The translations under genes were made by a program, and so were the position numbers. The notes under the pieces were generated by a model, which was not told where the DNA came from, did not search any database, and was given only the letters and a program-made list of their open reading frames with translations. DNA of 64,000 nt from contig NZ_CP092915.1 of NCBI RefSeq assembly GCF_022557175.1, positions 6,076,001-6,140,000 of the forward strand. The letters run 5' to 3'. Shown piece by piece: positions 36,899 through 46,267 of this stretch. This stretch comes from Mycolicibacterium sp. YH-1. Lineage in GTDB: Bacteria > Actinomycetota > Actinomycetes > Mycobacteriales > Mycobacteriaceae. The first letter of the stretch is position 1. Each line of letters begins with the position of its first letter.

Positions 36899-39445
36899 TC
36901 AGCTCAAGACGAGGCCATCGCCGTCGGCTGTGACGTCGACCCGAACGGTGTCGCCGTCGTACACCTCACCCGCCAGCAGCATCTTGGCCAGCTGGTCACC
37001 GATGGCCTGCTGCACCAACCTGCGCAGCGGACGAGCACCGTAGAGCGGGTCGAAACCGCGCTCTGCCAGCCACTGCTTGGCAGGCAGCGACACCTCAAGG
37101 GTCAGCCGTCGCTGCGCCAGCCGCTTCTGCAGCTGATCCAGCTGGATGTCGACGATGCGGACCAGCTCATCGGGCTGCAGCGCATCGAATATCAGCACGT
37201 CGTCGAGCCGGTTGATGAACTCCGGCTTGAACGCCGCGCGGACCGCCGCCATCACCTGCTCCTCGGTGCCGCCCGACCCGAGGTTGGACGTCAAGATGAG
37301 GATGGTGTTGCGGAAGTCGACGGTGCGACCCTGCCCGTCGGTCAACCTGCCCTCGTCGAGGACCGCCAACAGCACGTCGAACACGTCGGGGTGAGCCTTC
37401 TCGACCTCGTCGAACAGCACGACCGTGTACGGACGCCTGCGCACCGCCTCGGTGAGCTGGCCACCCTGGTCGTAGCCGATGTAGCCGGGAGGCGCACCGA
37501 CCAGACGCGCGACGGAGTGCTTCTCGCCGTACTCGCTCATGTCGATGCGAACCATCGCCCGCTCGTCGTCGAACAGGAAGTCCGCCAGCGCCTTGGCCAG
37601 CTCGGTCTTGCCGACGCCAGTGGGGCCCAGAAACAGGAACGAGCCCGTCGGGCGGTTGGGGTCGGCGACCCCGGCCCGGCTCCGGCGCACGGCATCGGAC
37701 ACGGCCTGCACGGCCTTGTGCTGCCCGACGACACGCTTGCCGAGTTCGTCCTCCATGCGCAGCAGCTTGGCGGTCTCGCCCTCGAGCATCCGTCCGGCGG
37801 GGATGCCGGTCCAGGCCGCCACCACCTCGGCGATGTCGTCGGGGCCGACCTCCTCCTTGAGCATGACGTTCTCCTGCGCCTGCGCCTGGGGCAGCGCGGC
37901 GTCGAGCTTCTTCTCGATCTCGGGGATCCGGCCGTACCGCAGCTCGGCCGCCTTGGCCAGGTCGCCGTCACGCTCGGCTCGCTCGGACTCACCGCGGAGG
38001 TTGTCCAGCTGTTCCTTGAGGTCACGGACGACGTCGATGGCACCCTTCTCGTTCTGCCACCGGGTGGTCAGCTGGGAGAGCTTCTCCTTGTGGTCGGCCA
38101 GTTCGGCGCGGAGCTTCTCCAGCCGTTCCTTGGACGCGTCGTCCTCCTCCTTGGCCAGCGCCATCTCCTCGATCTCCAGCCGGCGGACCAGCCGCTCGAC
38201 CTCGTCGATCTCGACGGGACGGGAGTCGATCTCCATGCGCAGCCGCGAACCGGCCTCGTCGACCAGGTCGATCGCCTTGTCCGGGAGGAAGCGCGAGGTG
38301 ATGTAGCGGTCGGACAGTGTGGCCGCCGCCACCAGCGCGGAGTCGGTGATCCGCACGCCGTGGTGCACCTCGTAGCGGTCCTTGAGGCCGCGCAGGATGC
38401 CGATGGTGTCCTCCACCGACGGCTCGCCCACCATCACCTGCTGGAAGCGCCGCTCCAGGGCGGCGTCCTTCTCGATGTACTTGCGGTACTCCTCGAGCGT
38501 GGTGGCACCGACCATGCGTAGTTCACCGCGGGCCAGCATCGGCTTGATCATGTTGCCCGCGTCCATCGCCGACTCGCCGCTGGCGCCCGCACCCACGATG
38601 GTGTGCAGTTCGTCGATGAACGTGATGACCTGACCGGCCGAGTTCTTGATGTCGTCCAGGACGGCCTTGAGCCGCTCCTCGAACTCACCGCGATACTTGG
38701 CGCCGGCAACCATGGACCCCATGTCCAGCGAGACGACGGTCTTGTCGCGCAGGCTCTCCGGCACGTCGCCGGCGATGATGCGCTGGGCCAGACCCTCGAC
38801 GATCGCGGTCTTGCCAACACCGGGCTCGCCGATGAGCACCGGGTTGTTCTTGGTGCGCCGGCTCAGCACCTGCACGACGCGACGAATCTCGTTGTCGCGC
38901 CCGATGACCGGGTCCAGCTTGCCCTCCCGGGCGAGTGCGGTCAGGTCGGTGGAGTACTTCTCCAACGCCTGGTAGGTGGCCTCCGGGTCGGGACTGGTGA
39001 CCCGCGCGCTGCCACGGACCTTGACGAACGCCTCACGCAGAGCCTGCGGGGATGCGCCTGCGCCGGTGAGCAGCTTGGCCACGTCGCTGTCCCCGGTGGC
39101 CAGTCCGACCATCAGGTGTTCGGTCGAGACGTACTCGTCGTCCATCTCGGTCGCGAGATGCTGCGCTGCGGTGATCGCAGCGAGCGATTCACGGGACAGC
39201 TGCGGTGTCGAATTGGCACCGCTGACACTCGGCAGCCGTTCGACCATGCGCTCGGCCTCGGCACGAATGATGGCGGGATCGACACCGACCGCTTCCAACA
39301 GCGGGGCGGCGATGCCGTCGTTCTGGGTCAGCAACGCCATCAATAGATGGGCTGGGCGAATTTCGGGGTTGCCTGCAGCGGTCGCCGCCTGCAGTGCTGA
39401 AGTCAGCGCCGCCTGCGTCTTGGTGGTCGGGTTGAAGGAGTCCAC
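36899..39445 (-). CDS. clpB: ATP-dependent chaperone ClpB
   Basis: An 848-residue Hsp100 disaggregase. It has the two N-terminal Clp_N repeats (residues 1-145), the first AAA+ domain (Walker A GEPGVGKT near residue 205), the ClpB-specific coiled-coil middle region (about 400-520) and the second AAA+ domain (Walker A GPTGVGKT near 610, with the pore loop sequence GYIGYDQGG). It resolubilises aggregated proteins together with DnaK. Start GTG at 39445 is supported by AAAGGTGAGG just upstream. Heat-shock control signals are visible (39503-39535). Position matches Rv0384c. Confidence 0.98.
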   Translation of the reverse strand: MDSFNPTTKTQAALTSALQAATAAGNPEIRPAHLLMALLTQNDGIAAPLLEAVGVDPAIIRAEAERMVERLPSVSGANSTPQLSRESLAAITAAQHLATEMDDEYVSTEHLMVGLATGDSDVAKLLTGAGASPQALREAFVKVRGSARVTSPDPEATYQALEKYSTDLTALAREGKLDPVIGRDNEIRRVVQVLSRRTKNNPVLIGEPGVGKTAIVEGLAQRIIAGDVPESLRDKTVVSLDMGSMVAGAKYRGEFEERLKAVLDDIKNSAGQVITFIDELHTIVGAGASGESAMDAGNMIKPMLARGELRMVGATTLEEYRKYIEKDAALERRFQQVMVGEPSVEDTIGILRGLKDRYEVHHGVRITDSALVAAATLSDRYITSRFLPDKAIDLVDEAGSRLRMEIDSRPVEIDEVERLVRRLEIEEMALAKEEDDASKERLEKLRAELADHKEKLSQLTTRWQNEKGAIDVVRDLKEQLDNLRGESERAERDGDLAKAAELRYGRIPEIEKKLDAALPQAQAQENVMLKEEVGPDDIAEVVAAWTGIPAGRMLEGETAKLLRMEDELGKRVVGQHKAVQAVSDAVRRSRAGVADPNRPTGSFLFLGPTGVGKTELAKALADFLFDDERAMVRIDMSEYGEKHSVARLVGAPPGYIGYDQGGQLTEAVRRRPYTVVLFDEVEKAHPDVFDVLLAVLDEGRLTDGQGRTVDFRNTILILTSNLGSGGTEEQVMAAVRAAFKPEFINRLDDVLIFDALQPDELVRIVDIQLDQLQKRLAQRRLTLEVSLPAKQWLAERGFDPLYGARPLRRLVQQAIGDQLAKMLLAGEVYDGDTVRVDVTADGDGLVLS

Positions 39446-39502
39446 AACACCTCACCTTTCTTGGTTTCATACGGCTGGGGAGAAATGCTTCTCGCGTTGT
39501 TC

Positions 39503-39535
39503 AACGCAGTCAAGGTTGAGTCTGTTCCGCTCAAC
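39503..39535 (-). promoter_or_regulatory. HspR (HAIR-type) operator overlapping an ECF-type promoter of clpB
   Basis: GTTGAG-N9-CTCAAC at 39515-39535 has the geometry of the HAIR element bound by HspR (CTTGAG-N9-CTCAAG), with one changed base in each arm. On the minus strand GGAAC (39528-39524), then 18 bases, then GTT (39505-39503) match SigH/SigE-type promoters. The -35 lies inside the HAIR spacer, so HspR would cover it. M. tuberculosis clpB is known to be under HspR and stress sigma factors. A 14-base palindrome (39494-39507) overlaps the -10 end. Confidence 0.8.
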
Positions 39536-39605
39536 TCTAGCCAATTTTGGCGACATCGCGCATTTCCCGCGGCGTCATTCGACGCGGCAGGGCTAACGTC
39601 TGCAT

Positions 39606-40247
39606 ATGTCCGAGTCCGGCTTCGGCGATTTCGAGTTCGAACGGAAGTTCTTCCTCCACGAAGTTCCTGCCGTCGCAACCTCTGATCCCAGTCCCATGCT
39701 GATCGTGCAGGCCTATCTGTTCGCGTCCGACGGCTACGCGGTACGGGTCCGCCTGCAGGGACCCGCCCCCGGCGAATGGGACACCACCGCCGGCGCACTG
39801 GTGGAATCGCTTGGCGACGACGCGATGGGCACCATGACGGCGAAGGGCCCTGCCACCGGCGGCACCCGCTATGAGGCCGAACGAAGCCTCGATCCACTGG
39901 TCGTCGGGCAGATCATCGCGCGCACGGAGCATGTCGTCGCCAAGGTGCGCTACTCCGTCTGGCTCGGTGAGGACGGCTGGATCATCGACCGGTTCCTGGC
40001 GGGCAACGCTCCCCTGGTGCTCTCCGAGGTCGAGCGCGGCGGCCCCGTGACCGATCTGGTGATACCCCAGTTCTGCGCGACCGAGGTGTCCGAGGACGAC
40101 CGGTTTCGCAACGAGTTCCTGGCGCACCACCCGTTCGGCGCATGGGCCGAGGACTACCGACGCGAACTCGATCTGCTCGGCCCGACTTTCGTCGACACCC
40201 TGGGCCACAACCAGTTCGAGGCCCGACGCGCTGGTGAGCACCTGTGA
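39606..40247 (+). CDS. CYTH-domain protein
   Basis: A 213-residue soluble protein with the N-terminal ExExK signature (FEFERKF) and further features of the CYTH/triphosphate-tunnel fold: an early strand (QAYLFASDGYAVRVRLQG, with the R-x-R pair), KGPATGGTRYEAE and VVAKVRYSV. The family includes inorganic triphosphatases, thiamine triphosphatases and adenylate cyclases; which reaction applies cannot be read. It is divergent from clpB, 160 bases from its start, so it may share stress-responsive control. A short hairpin (40250-40265) follows. Confidence 0.8.
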   Translation: MSESGFGDFEFERKFFLHEVPAVATSDPSPMLIVQAYLFASDGYAVRVRLQGPAPGEWDTTAGALVESLGDDAMGTMTAKGPATGGTRYEAERSLDPLVVGQIIARTEHVVAKVRYSVWLGEDGWIIDRFLAGNAPLVLSEVERGGPVTDLVIPQFCATEVSEDDRFRNEFLAHHPFGAWAEDYRRELDLLGPTFVDTLGHNQFEARRAGEHL

Positions 40248-40249
40248 AA

Positions 40250-40265
40250 CCCGAAGCTCGTCGGG
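40250..40265 (+). terminator. short hairpin after the CYTH gene
   Basis: CCCGA-N6-TCGGG, followed after eight bases by ACTTTTAT, lies in the 29 bases between the convergent stops. The stem is weak (five pairs), but the position and the T-run fit an intrinsic terminator. Confidence 0.4.
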
Positions 40266-40276
40266 CCCGCGTACTT

Positions 40277-41185
40277 TTATGAGGTAGTGCCACCCCGGCC
40301 GGCCAGTCCGGCCCACCACGTCTCGATGGTCGCACTGAACTCTGCTGGTGCATCGGATTGCGGAAAGTGGCCAACTCCCCGGAGAACTGCCGTGGTGTGA
40401 TTGGGGAAGGTCGCCTCCAAACGCACTCGATACTTGTCGGTGAAGATCGGATCCGCGTCGGCCCACACGATAAGGGTGGGCAACTGCGCGAGTGCGCCGA
40501 GTTGGCCGGCGAGAGTGGTGAAGAACTCGCGCGCTCCGACGAGTTCACCGGGAAGTGCGGCGCAGGCCTGGCGACGCTCGGGCGTGAGCGTCGCCTCGCG
40601 GTAGTGCGCCATCTCGACTTCGGAGAGCTTGCGGCGCTTGTGCGATGACGGGATGAAGATGTTGACCAACGGGTTGAACCGTCTCATCAGCGCGCGTCCC
40701 ATCGCCCCTCCCATACCGCGGGAGAACACCTCGCTGCTCAGGTCTCCGTTCAACGGCCATGCCCATGTGTTGCTCAAGATGAGACGCTCGAACGCCTCGG
40801 GCCGCTGCTGGGCGGCGTACAGGCCCAGCGGCCCGCCCCAGCCGTGCCCGACCAGGGTCAGTTCTGACAGGTCAAGGTGATCGAGGAAGGACACCAGTAG
40901 ATCAGCGTGGTCCTGCGCCAGAAACCGATAGTCGGCAGCGCCGGTGGACAGACCGAACCCTGGAAAGTCCAGGGCGATGCACCGAAACCGGTCCCGCAGG
41001 GCCGCAATGACTTCGCGGTACACGAAGGACCAGACCGGATTGCTGTGCAGCATCAGCAGGATCGGCCCCGAACCCTCGTCGACGTAGTGCACGACGTTGC
41101 CGTCCAGCTCCACGAAGCGGCTCTCGAAGGGGAACAACTCGTCGTCCACCCACGCCGGACGCTCGCCCACAGGTTGCGTTGTCAT
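40277..41185 (-). CDS. haloalkane-dehalogenase-like alpha/beta hydrolase lacking the nucleophile
   Basis: A 302-residue alpha/beta-hydrolase. Oxyanion-hole sequence HSNP (47-50), acid candidate in WADADP and catalytic His in GVGHFPQSDAP are in place. The nucleophile elbow, normally G-H-S/D-W-G-G, reads GHGWGG (Gly115), so the Ser or Asp is missing; the codon is GGC, one base from AGC or GAC. It may have lost catalysis, become a binding protein, or use another residue. It starts 85 bases from a divergent three-part locus with an HxlR regulator. Confidence 0.85.
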   Translation of the reverse strand: MTTQPVGERPAWVDDELFPFESRFVELDGNVVHYVDEGSGPILLMLHSNPVWSFVYREVIAALRDRFRCIALDFPGFGLSTGAADYRFLAQDHADLLVSFLDHLDLSELTLVGHGWGGPLGLYAAQQRPEAFERLILSNTWAWPLNGDLSSEVFSRGMGGAMGRALMRRFNPLVNIFIPSSHKRRKLSEVEMAHYREATLTPERRQACAALPGELVGAREFFTTLAGQLGALAQLPTLIVWADADPIFTDKYRVRLEATFPNHTTAVLRGVGHFPQSDAPAEFSATIETWWAGLAGRGGTTS

Positions 41186-41207
41186 GTCCCAGCCTTCCTT
41201 GACTCGG

Positions 41208-41222
41208 CTTGATAATCTCAAG
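41208..41222. promoter_or_regulatory. perfect dyad between the hydrolase-like gene and the 41271 gene
   Basis: CTTGA-TAATC-TCAAG is a 15-base inverted repeat in the 85-base divergent spacer, about 25 bases from the minus-strand start and 48 from the plus-strand start. It is a likely operator, with the HxlR-type regulator at 41999 as natural candidate. Confidence 0.5.
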
Positions 41223-41270
41223 TGAAGATGAAATTAACAAGCCTCGCCGATAGCGGACCGGAGCGGCCAC

Positions 41271-42002
41271 ATGAACGGAATTCTCGGCGAGGTCCTCGCC
41301 GCACACGGCGGCGCCCAAAGCTGGCAGTCCGTTTCCGTGATCAGAGCGCGGGGACGCCTGGGTGGCCTGCTGCCTAAACGCTTCCCCGGCAACAAGCTTG
41401 CGGACTTCACCGTTGAGGTCCACGTCGCCGAGCAACACACGGTCCTCCACGACTTCCCGTACGCCGGTCGGCGCGCCGTGTTCGACCGGGGCGACGTCCG
41501 GATCGAGACCCGCGACGGCGAACGCCTCAGCACCCGAACCGACCCACGTTCGGTCTTCCACGGGCTCAGCGGAATTCACCGCAATGTCGCGTGGGACCCG
41601 CTCGATACCGCTTACTTCGCCGGATACGCGTTCTGGAACTACCTGACCGCACCACTGCTGCTCACCCGCGGCGACATCACCGTCGCCGAGGGCGAGCCAT
41701 GGTTGGATTCCGGGCAGCTTTGGCGACGACTCCAGGCAACGTTCGACGGGCCACTGGCCACTCATTGCCAGCAGCAGACGTTCTACGTCGATACCGACGG
41801 ATTGATCCGCCGCCACGACTTCGTCGCCGAACCAGTGGGCAACTGGGCCAGGGCCGCCCTCTACTGCGGCGAGCACCGCGAGTTCGACGGGCTCGTCTTC
41901 CCCACCCGGCGGCGCGTACTCCCGCGAGGCCCCGGCAGCCGAGTCCTGCCTCGGCCAACCCTGCTGGCGCTCGACTTCGATGACATCGAGGTCGAGCGAT
42001 GA
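41271..42002 (+). CDS. conserved protein of unknown function
   Basis: A 243-residue protein without signal peptide or membrane helix. It is rich in beta-type alternation (RRAVFDRGDVRIETRDGERLS, TFYVDTDGLIRRHDFVAEPVGN) and recalls the half-barrel folds of LolA/LppX-like lipid-binding proteins, but without an export signal. The opening MNGILGEVLAAHGGAQSWQSV is a common start in this unnamed family. It overlaps the regulator gene by 4 bases, so the two are translated together. Function unknown. Confidence 0.7.
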   Translation: MNGILGEVLAAHGGAQSWQSVSVIRARGRLGGLLPKRFPGNKLADFTVEVHVAEQHTVLHDFPYAGRRAVFDRGDVRIETRDGERLSTRTDPRSVFHGLSGIHRNVAWDPLDTAYFAGYAFWNYLTAPLLLTRGDITVAEGEPWLDSGQLWRRLQATFDGPLATHCQQQTFYVDTDGLIRRHDFVAEPVGNWARAALYCGEHREFDGLVFPTRRRVLPRGPGSRVLPRPTLLALDFDDIEVER

Positions 42003-42625
42003 CCACGCGCTCCTATCGCCAGTACTGCGGTTTGGCGCGGGCACTCGACGTCGTGGGCAACCGGTGGAGCCTGCTCATCGTGCGCGAACTTCTCGGGGGC
42101 CCGGCCCGCTACGGACAACTTCAGGCCGGGTTGCCCGGGATCGCCACCAACCTGCTGGCCGAGCGCCTGCGCGAATTGGAGGAAGCGGGTGTGGTCCAGC
42201 GCCAGCTCGATACCGACAGCAATGGCGTCGCCTACGCGCTGACGCCGTGGGGTGCTGAACTGCGCGGCCCAATCGCCGCCCTGGTGGGCTGGAGTACGCC
42301 GCTCATGGTTTCCGGCCCGCAAGGCGACAGCTTTCGAACTCACTGGTTGGTGGTGGCGCTCGAGTCACTATTGGCTGGCAGACGAAACAAGGTTGCGACG
42401 ACCATCGGTGTCGAGGCCGGCGGCGCAACCGTCACGGTGCGCGTCGACAGGACTGGTACCCACGCCGTGCTCGACGTCGGTGCGCAACCCGAGACTGTCC
42501 TGCGCGCAGAACCCATGGTTGTACTCGGCCTGGCGTCGGGAATGCTGACCGTCGAGCAGGCGATCTCCGCGGGGGAATTCCGCGGCAACAGGCAGGATCT
42601 CGCCGCGGTACTAGGCCGCGACTGA
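41999..42625 (+). CDS. HxlR-family regulator with C-terminal SCP2-like domain
   Basis: A 208-residue protein. Residues 5-105 are an HxlR winged helix (YCGLARALDVVGNRWSLLIVRELL ... LLAERLRELEEAGVVQRQL). Residues 120-208 look like a small sterol-carrier (SCP2)-type or similar alpha/beta domain (VTVRVDRTGTHAVLDV ... LGLASGMLTVEQAISAGEFRGN), which could sense a lipid or hydrophobic ligand. It overlaps the upstream gene by 4 bases. A palindrome in the promoter (41208-41222) is its probable target. Confidence 0.88.
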   Translation: MTTRSYRQYCGLARALDVVGNRWSLLIVRELLGGPARYGQLQAGLPGIATNLLAERLRELEEAGVVQRQLDTDSNGVAYALTPWGAELRGPIAALVGWSTPLMVSGPQGDSFRTHWLVVALESLLAGRRNKVATTIGVEAGGATVTVRVDRTGTHAVLDVGAQPETVLRAEPMVVLGLASGMLTVEQAISAGEFRGNRQDLAAVLGRD

Positions 42626-42723
42626 CGGGCCGCAGGTTCCGCACGCCACGTCCCCGCTGCGCCAATCGGTCGCCGCGCGGGCACGGGTTTGTCTAGAGTC
42701 AGGCATGTTGCTGAGGGGGGCTC

Positions 42724-43548
42724 GTGGACATCAACACCGTGACGGAGGTCGTTCGGCGACCGGCCGAGATCCCCGGCTCCGACTGGCGATCGGGGGACGC
42801 GTGGTTGGCCGGGGGGACGTGGCTGTTCTCCGATCGGCAGCCCGATATCCGCCGCCTCATCGATCTGGTGCCGCTGGGCTGGGACGACCTTTCGGTGACC
42901 GACTCCGGTCTGGAAATCGGCGCCATGTGCACCATCCGCGACCTTTACGATTTCAGCGCGCCCGCGCAGTGGCCGGCCGCGTCGCTACTGCCCATCAGTT
43001 GTGAGGCGTTCCTCGCATCGTTCAAGGTCTGGAACTCCGCGACCGTCGGCGGCAACATCTGCATGTCGTTGCCCGCAGGGCCGATGATCACCATGACCGT
43101 CGCGCTCGATGCGACCTACACGTTGCAGGACACCGACGGTTCCCAACGCACCGTGGACGCAGCCGATTTCGTGACCGGTAACCACACGAACATCCTGCGG
43201 CCAGGGGAACTGTTGCAGCGGGTGAGCATTCGCCTCGACGCGCTGCGCAGGCGGCACGCCCACCGCCGGTTCACCCTGACCCAGCTCGGCCGCTCGACGA
43301 TCTTCATGGTCGCCACGCAGTCGCCGGACGGATCCGATCTCGCACTGACCATCACCGCGGCCACCACGCGTCCGGTCACGCTGGCATTCGACACGATGCC
43401 CGACGCCGAGGCGCTGACCCGACGCATCGATGAGCTGGACGATGCGCTGTGGTTCGCCGATCCGAACGGAACACCGGCGCATCGACGCCATCTGGCCAAG
43501 CACTTCGCCGAGGAGATCCGCGCCGAACTCAGCATTGGGGATTCATGA
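42724..43548 (+). CDS. FAD-binding subunit of a molybdenum hydroxylase (CoxM/XdhB type)
   Basis: A 274-residue medium subunit. The FAD-binding region is seen in AWLAGGTWLFSDRQ (first loop) and KVWNSATVGGNICMSLPAGPM (second, the TxGGN type), followed by a C-terminal CO-dehydrogenase flavoprotein domain (about 180-274). It carries electrons from the 2Fe-2S clusters to the acceptor. GTG at 42724 has GAGGGG in front. Its stop overlaps the start of the Mo subunit (ATGA). Confidence 0.9.
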   Translation: MDINTVTEVVRRPAEIPGSDWRSGDAWLAGGTWLFSDRQPDIRRLIDLVPLGWDDLSVTDSGLEIGAMCTIRDLYDFSAPAQWPAASLLPISCEAFLASFKVWNSATVGGNICMSLPAGPMITMTVALDATYTLQDTDGSQRTVDAADFVTGNHTNILRPGELLQRVSIRLDALRRRHAHRRFTLTQLGRSTIFMVATQSPDGSDLALTITAATTRPVTLAFDTMPDAEALTRRIDELDDALWFADPNGTPAHRRHLAKHFAEEIRAELSIGDS

Positions 43549-46265
43549 CCTACACGGTGAACGGGAGGACGTTCGACGACGAGCCCAGACCCGGCCAGTG
43601 TCTGCGCACGTTCGTCCGCCAACTCGGGTGGCACGGCGTGAAGAAGGGCTGCGATGCTGGCGACTGCGGTGCGTGCACCGTGTTGCTCGACGGCGACCCC
43701 GTGCACAGCTGCATCACCCCGGCCTTCCGCGCCGAGCACCGCGAGGTGACCACGATCGAGGGTCTCGGCTCACCCGAGGACCCGCACCCGTTACAGAGCC
43801 AGTTCCGCGACGCCCCCGGATTCCAGTGCGGCTTCTGCACGGCCGGGATGATCATGACGGCGGCGACGTTCACCGATGCGCAGCGGGCGAATCTGCCGCG
43901 GGCGCTGAAGGGAAACCTCTGCCGCTGCACGGGTTACCGCGCGATCGAGGACGCCATCAACGGCGTCGCCGAGATCGAGGAGGCGGCACCGGGTGACGCC
44001 GTGGGCACCAGCGTCGGCGCGCCCGCGGGCTTGGACGTCGTCACCGGCCGCGCCGAGTACACGATGGACGTCGCGATCGAGGGCATGCTGCATCTGAAGG
44101 TGCTGCACTCGCCACACGCACATGCCCGCATCACCTCGATCGACAAGACGAGGGCGCTGGCGGTGCCCGGCGTCCACCGCGTCTACACGTGGGAGGACGT
44201 GCCGCGTAAGCACTTCAACACAGCGATCCACACCGACCACCTCGTCGACCCCGATGACACCTTCATCCTCGACGATGTCATGCGGTTCGTCGGCCAACGC
44301 GTCGTGGCGGTGCTGGCCGACTCGGTCGCGGCGGCCGAGGAGGGCTGCCGCAACGTCGTCGTCACCTACGACGTGCTGCCCGCGGTGTTCGACCCCGAGG
44401 AGGCAATGCTCGACGGGGCACCGCAGCTGCACGGCTCCCACGACCCCTTCGTCCACGATCCCGAGCACAACATCCTGCTCGAGTTACACGGTGAGATCGG
44501 CGATGTGGAAGCGGGTTTCGCCGAGGCCGACGTTGTGCACGAGGGCACCTACCTCTCGCCGCGAGTGCAGCACGTGCACCTCGAGACACACGGTTCGATA
44601 GCGTGGATGGAGGACGGCCGGTTGCACGTGCGCACCAGCTCGCAGTCACCATCGATCTGCAAGGGCAAGCTCGCGCACCTCTTCGACCTGCGGCCCGATC
44701 AGCTCCGGGTGTTCTGCAAGCGGGTCGGCGGTGGCTTCGGCGGCAAGCAGGAGGTGATATCGGAGGATCTGGTCGCGCTGGCCACCCTCGACACCGGAAG
44801 GCCCGTGTGCTGGGAGTACACCCGCGAGGAGGAGTTCACCACGGCATCCCCGCGGCACCCCATGAAGATCACCGTGCGGCTTGGGGCCAAGGCCGACGGC
44901 ACGCTGACCGCCATCGGTTTCCGCAATATCTCCAACACCGGCGCCTACGGCAATCACGGCGGTGAGACGCTGTTCGCCGGGGGTGCCGCCATCATGGCGT
45001 ACCGGTGCGCCAACAAGAGGTTTGACGGTTACTCGGTGTACACGAACACCGTGCCCAGCGGGGCGCTGCGCGGCTACGGCATGACCCAGCCCACCTTCGC
45101 CGTCGAGTCCGCGATGACCGAGCTGGCCAGGGCACTGCGTATCGACCCGCTGGAGTTACGCCGTCGCAACGTCATCCAGCCCGGGGATGCGCTGGAGGCG
45201 CTCGGCCACCACCCCGATGACGTCTGCTTCACCGAGGACTCCCTGACTGAGTGCATCGACACGGTGGACGCCGCGCTGGCACGCACCGCCGCCGATGTTG
45301 ACGAGCTCGGTCCGGACTGGCTGACCGGCACGGGAACCGCGTGTTCGATCCACGAGACGGCGCCCCCGACGGAACACATCTCCGACGCGTGGGCCACGCT
45401 TCGCGACGACGGGGTCTTCGAGATCGCGGTTGGTACCGTCGAATTCGGCGAGGGCACGTCCACTGCGCACGTGCAGATCGCCGCAACGGTGCTCGGGACC
45501 ACTCCGTCCCGTGTGCACCTGGTGCAGTCCGACACCGACCGGACCGGATTCGACACCGGCGCGTTCGCGAGCGCGGGCCTGTTCGTCTCCGGTAACGCCG
45601 TGCACAGGGCTTCGACCGCCCTGCGCGAGGCCATTCTGCGCTTCGCCGCGCGCCATACCGGGGTCGACGTCGCGTCATGCGCGATGGACAAGGACGGCGT
45701 GCGGTGTGACGCCGGCCGCCTCACCCTCCTGGAGTTGCTCGCCGCCGCCAGGGCTCGGGGCATCCGACTCACCGAGTCTCGCAAGGCATACGGATCACCG
45801 CGCAGCGTCTCGTCGAATGCGCACGGCTTCAGGATCGCCGTGCATCGGGTGACCGGCGAGATCCGCGTCCTCTACAGCGTGCAGGCCACCGACGCCGGCG
45901 TCGTCATCAACCCGGCGCAGGTGCGCGGCCAGATTGAGGGCGGTGTCGCTCAGGGCATCGGCTTCGCCCTCACCGAGAACTTCCACGTCGACGAGAACGG
46001 CGTGATGACCAACCCCAACCTGCGCAACTACCGCATCCCCACCTACGCCGACATTCCCCGCACCGAGGTGCTGCTGGTGGAGTCACACGATTCGCTGGGA
46101 CCGATGGCGTCGAAGGGTATCGCCGAATCCTGTATCAACCCGGTAGCGCCTGCGCTGGCCAACGCACTGCAGGACGCGACGGGAGTGCGTTACCGCGACT
46201 TGCCGCTGACGCCGGAGCGCATCTACGCCGGGCTGTCCAGCCAACTGACCGAGGCCAAGACGTAG
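43545..46265 (+). CDS. fused 2Fe-2S / molybdopterin subunit of an aldehyde/xanthine-oxidase-type enzyme
   Basis: A 906-residue protein that combines two 2Fe-2S domains with the Mo domain. The plant-ferredoxin-like cluster uses C36, C41, C44 and C56 (GCDAGDCGAC); the second uses C95, C98, C126 and C128 (QCGFC and LCRC). From about residue 163 the two-part Mo-binding domain runs to the end, with GGGFGGKQE, GALRGYGMTQ and the late KGIAES containing the catalytic Glu. In most CO-dehydrogenase-like operons the Fe-S and Mo parts are separate genes; the fused form resembles Desulfovibrio aldehyde oxidoreductase (907 aa), but here an FAD subunit is also present. Substrate unknown. Confidence 0.92.
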   Translation: MTYTVNGRTFDDEPRPGQCLRTFVRQLGWHGVKKGCDAGDCGACTVLLDGDPVHSCITPAFRAEHREVTTIEGLGSPEDPHPLQSQFRDAPGFQCGFCTAGMIMTAATFTDAQRANLPRALKGNLCRCTGYRAIEDAINGVAEIEEAAPGDAVGTSVGAPAGLDVVTGRAEYTMDVAIEGMLHLKVLHSPHAHARITSIDKTRALAVPGVHRVYTWEDVPRKHFNTAIHTDHLVDPDDTFILDDVMRFVGQRVVAVLADSVAAAEEGCRNVVVTYDVLPAVFDPEEAMLDGAPQLHGSHDPFVHDPEHNILLELHGEIGDVEAGFAEADVVHEGTYLSPRVQHVHLETHGSIAWMEDGRLHVRTSSQSPSICKGKLAHLFDLRPDQLRVFCKRVGGGFGGKQEVISEDLVALATLDTGRPVCWEYTREEEFTTASPRHPMKITVRLGAKADGTLTAIGFRNISNTGAYGNHGGETLFAGGAAIMAYRCANKRFDGYSVYTNTVPSGALRGYGMTQPTFAVESAMTELARALRIDPLELRRRNVIQPGDALEALGHHPDDVCFTEDSLTECIDTVDAALARTAADVDELGPDWLTGTGTACSIHETAPPTEHISDAWATLRDDGVFEIAVGTVEFGEGTSTAHVQIAATVLGTTPSRVHLVQSDTDRTGFDTGAFASAGLFVSGNAVHRASTALREAILRFAARHTGVDVASCAMDKDGVRCDAGRLTLLELLAAARARGIRLTESRKAYGSPRSVSSNAHGFRIAVHRVTGEIRVLYSVQATDAGVVINPAQVRGQIEGGVAQGIGFALTENFHVDENGVMTNPNLRNYRIPTYADIPRTEVLLVESHDSLGPMASKGIAESCINPVAPALANALQDATGVRYRDLPLTPERIYAGLSSQLTEAKT

Positions 46266-46267
46266 CC

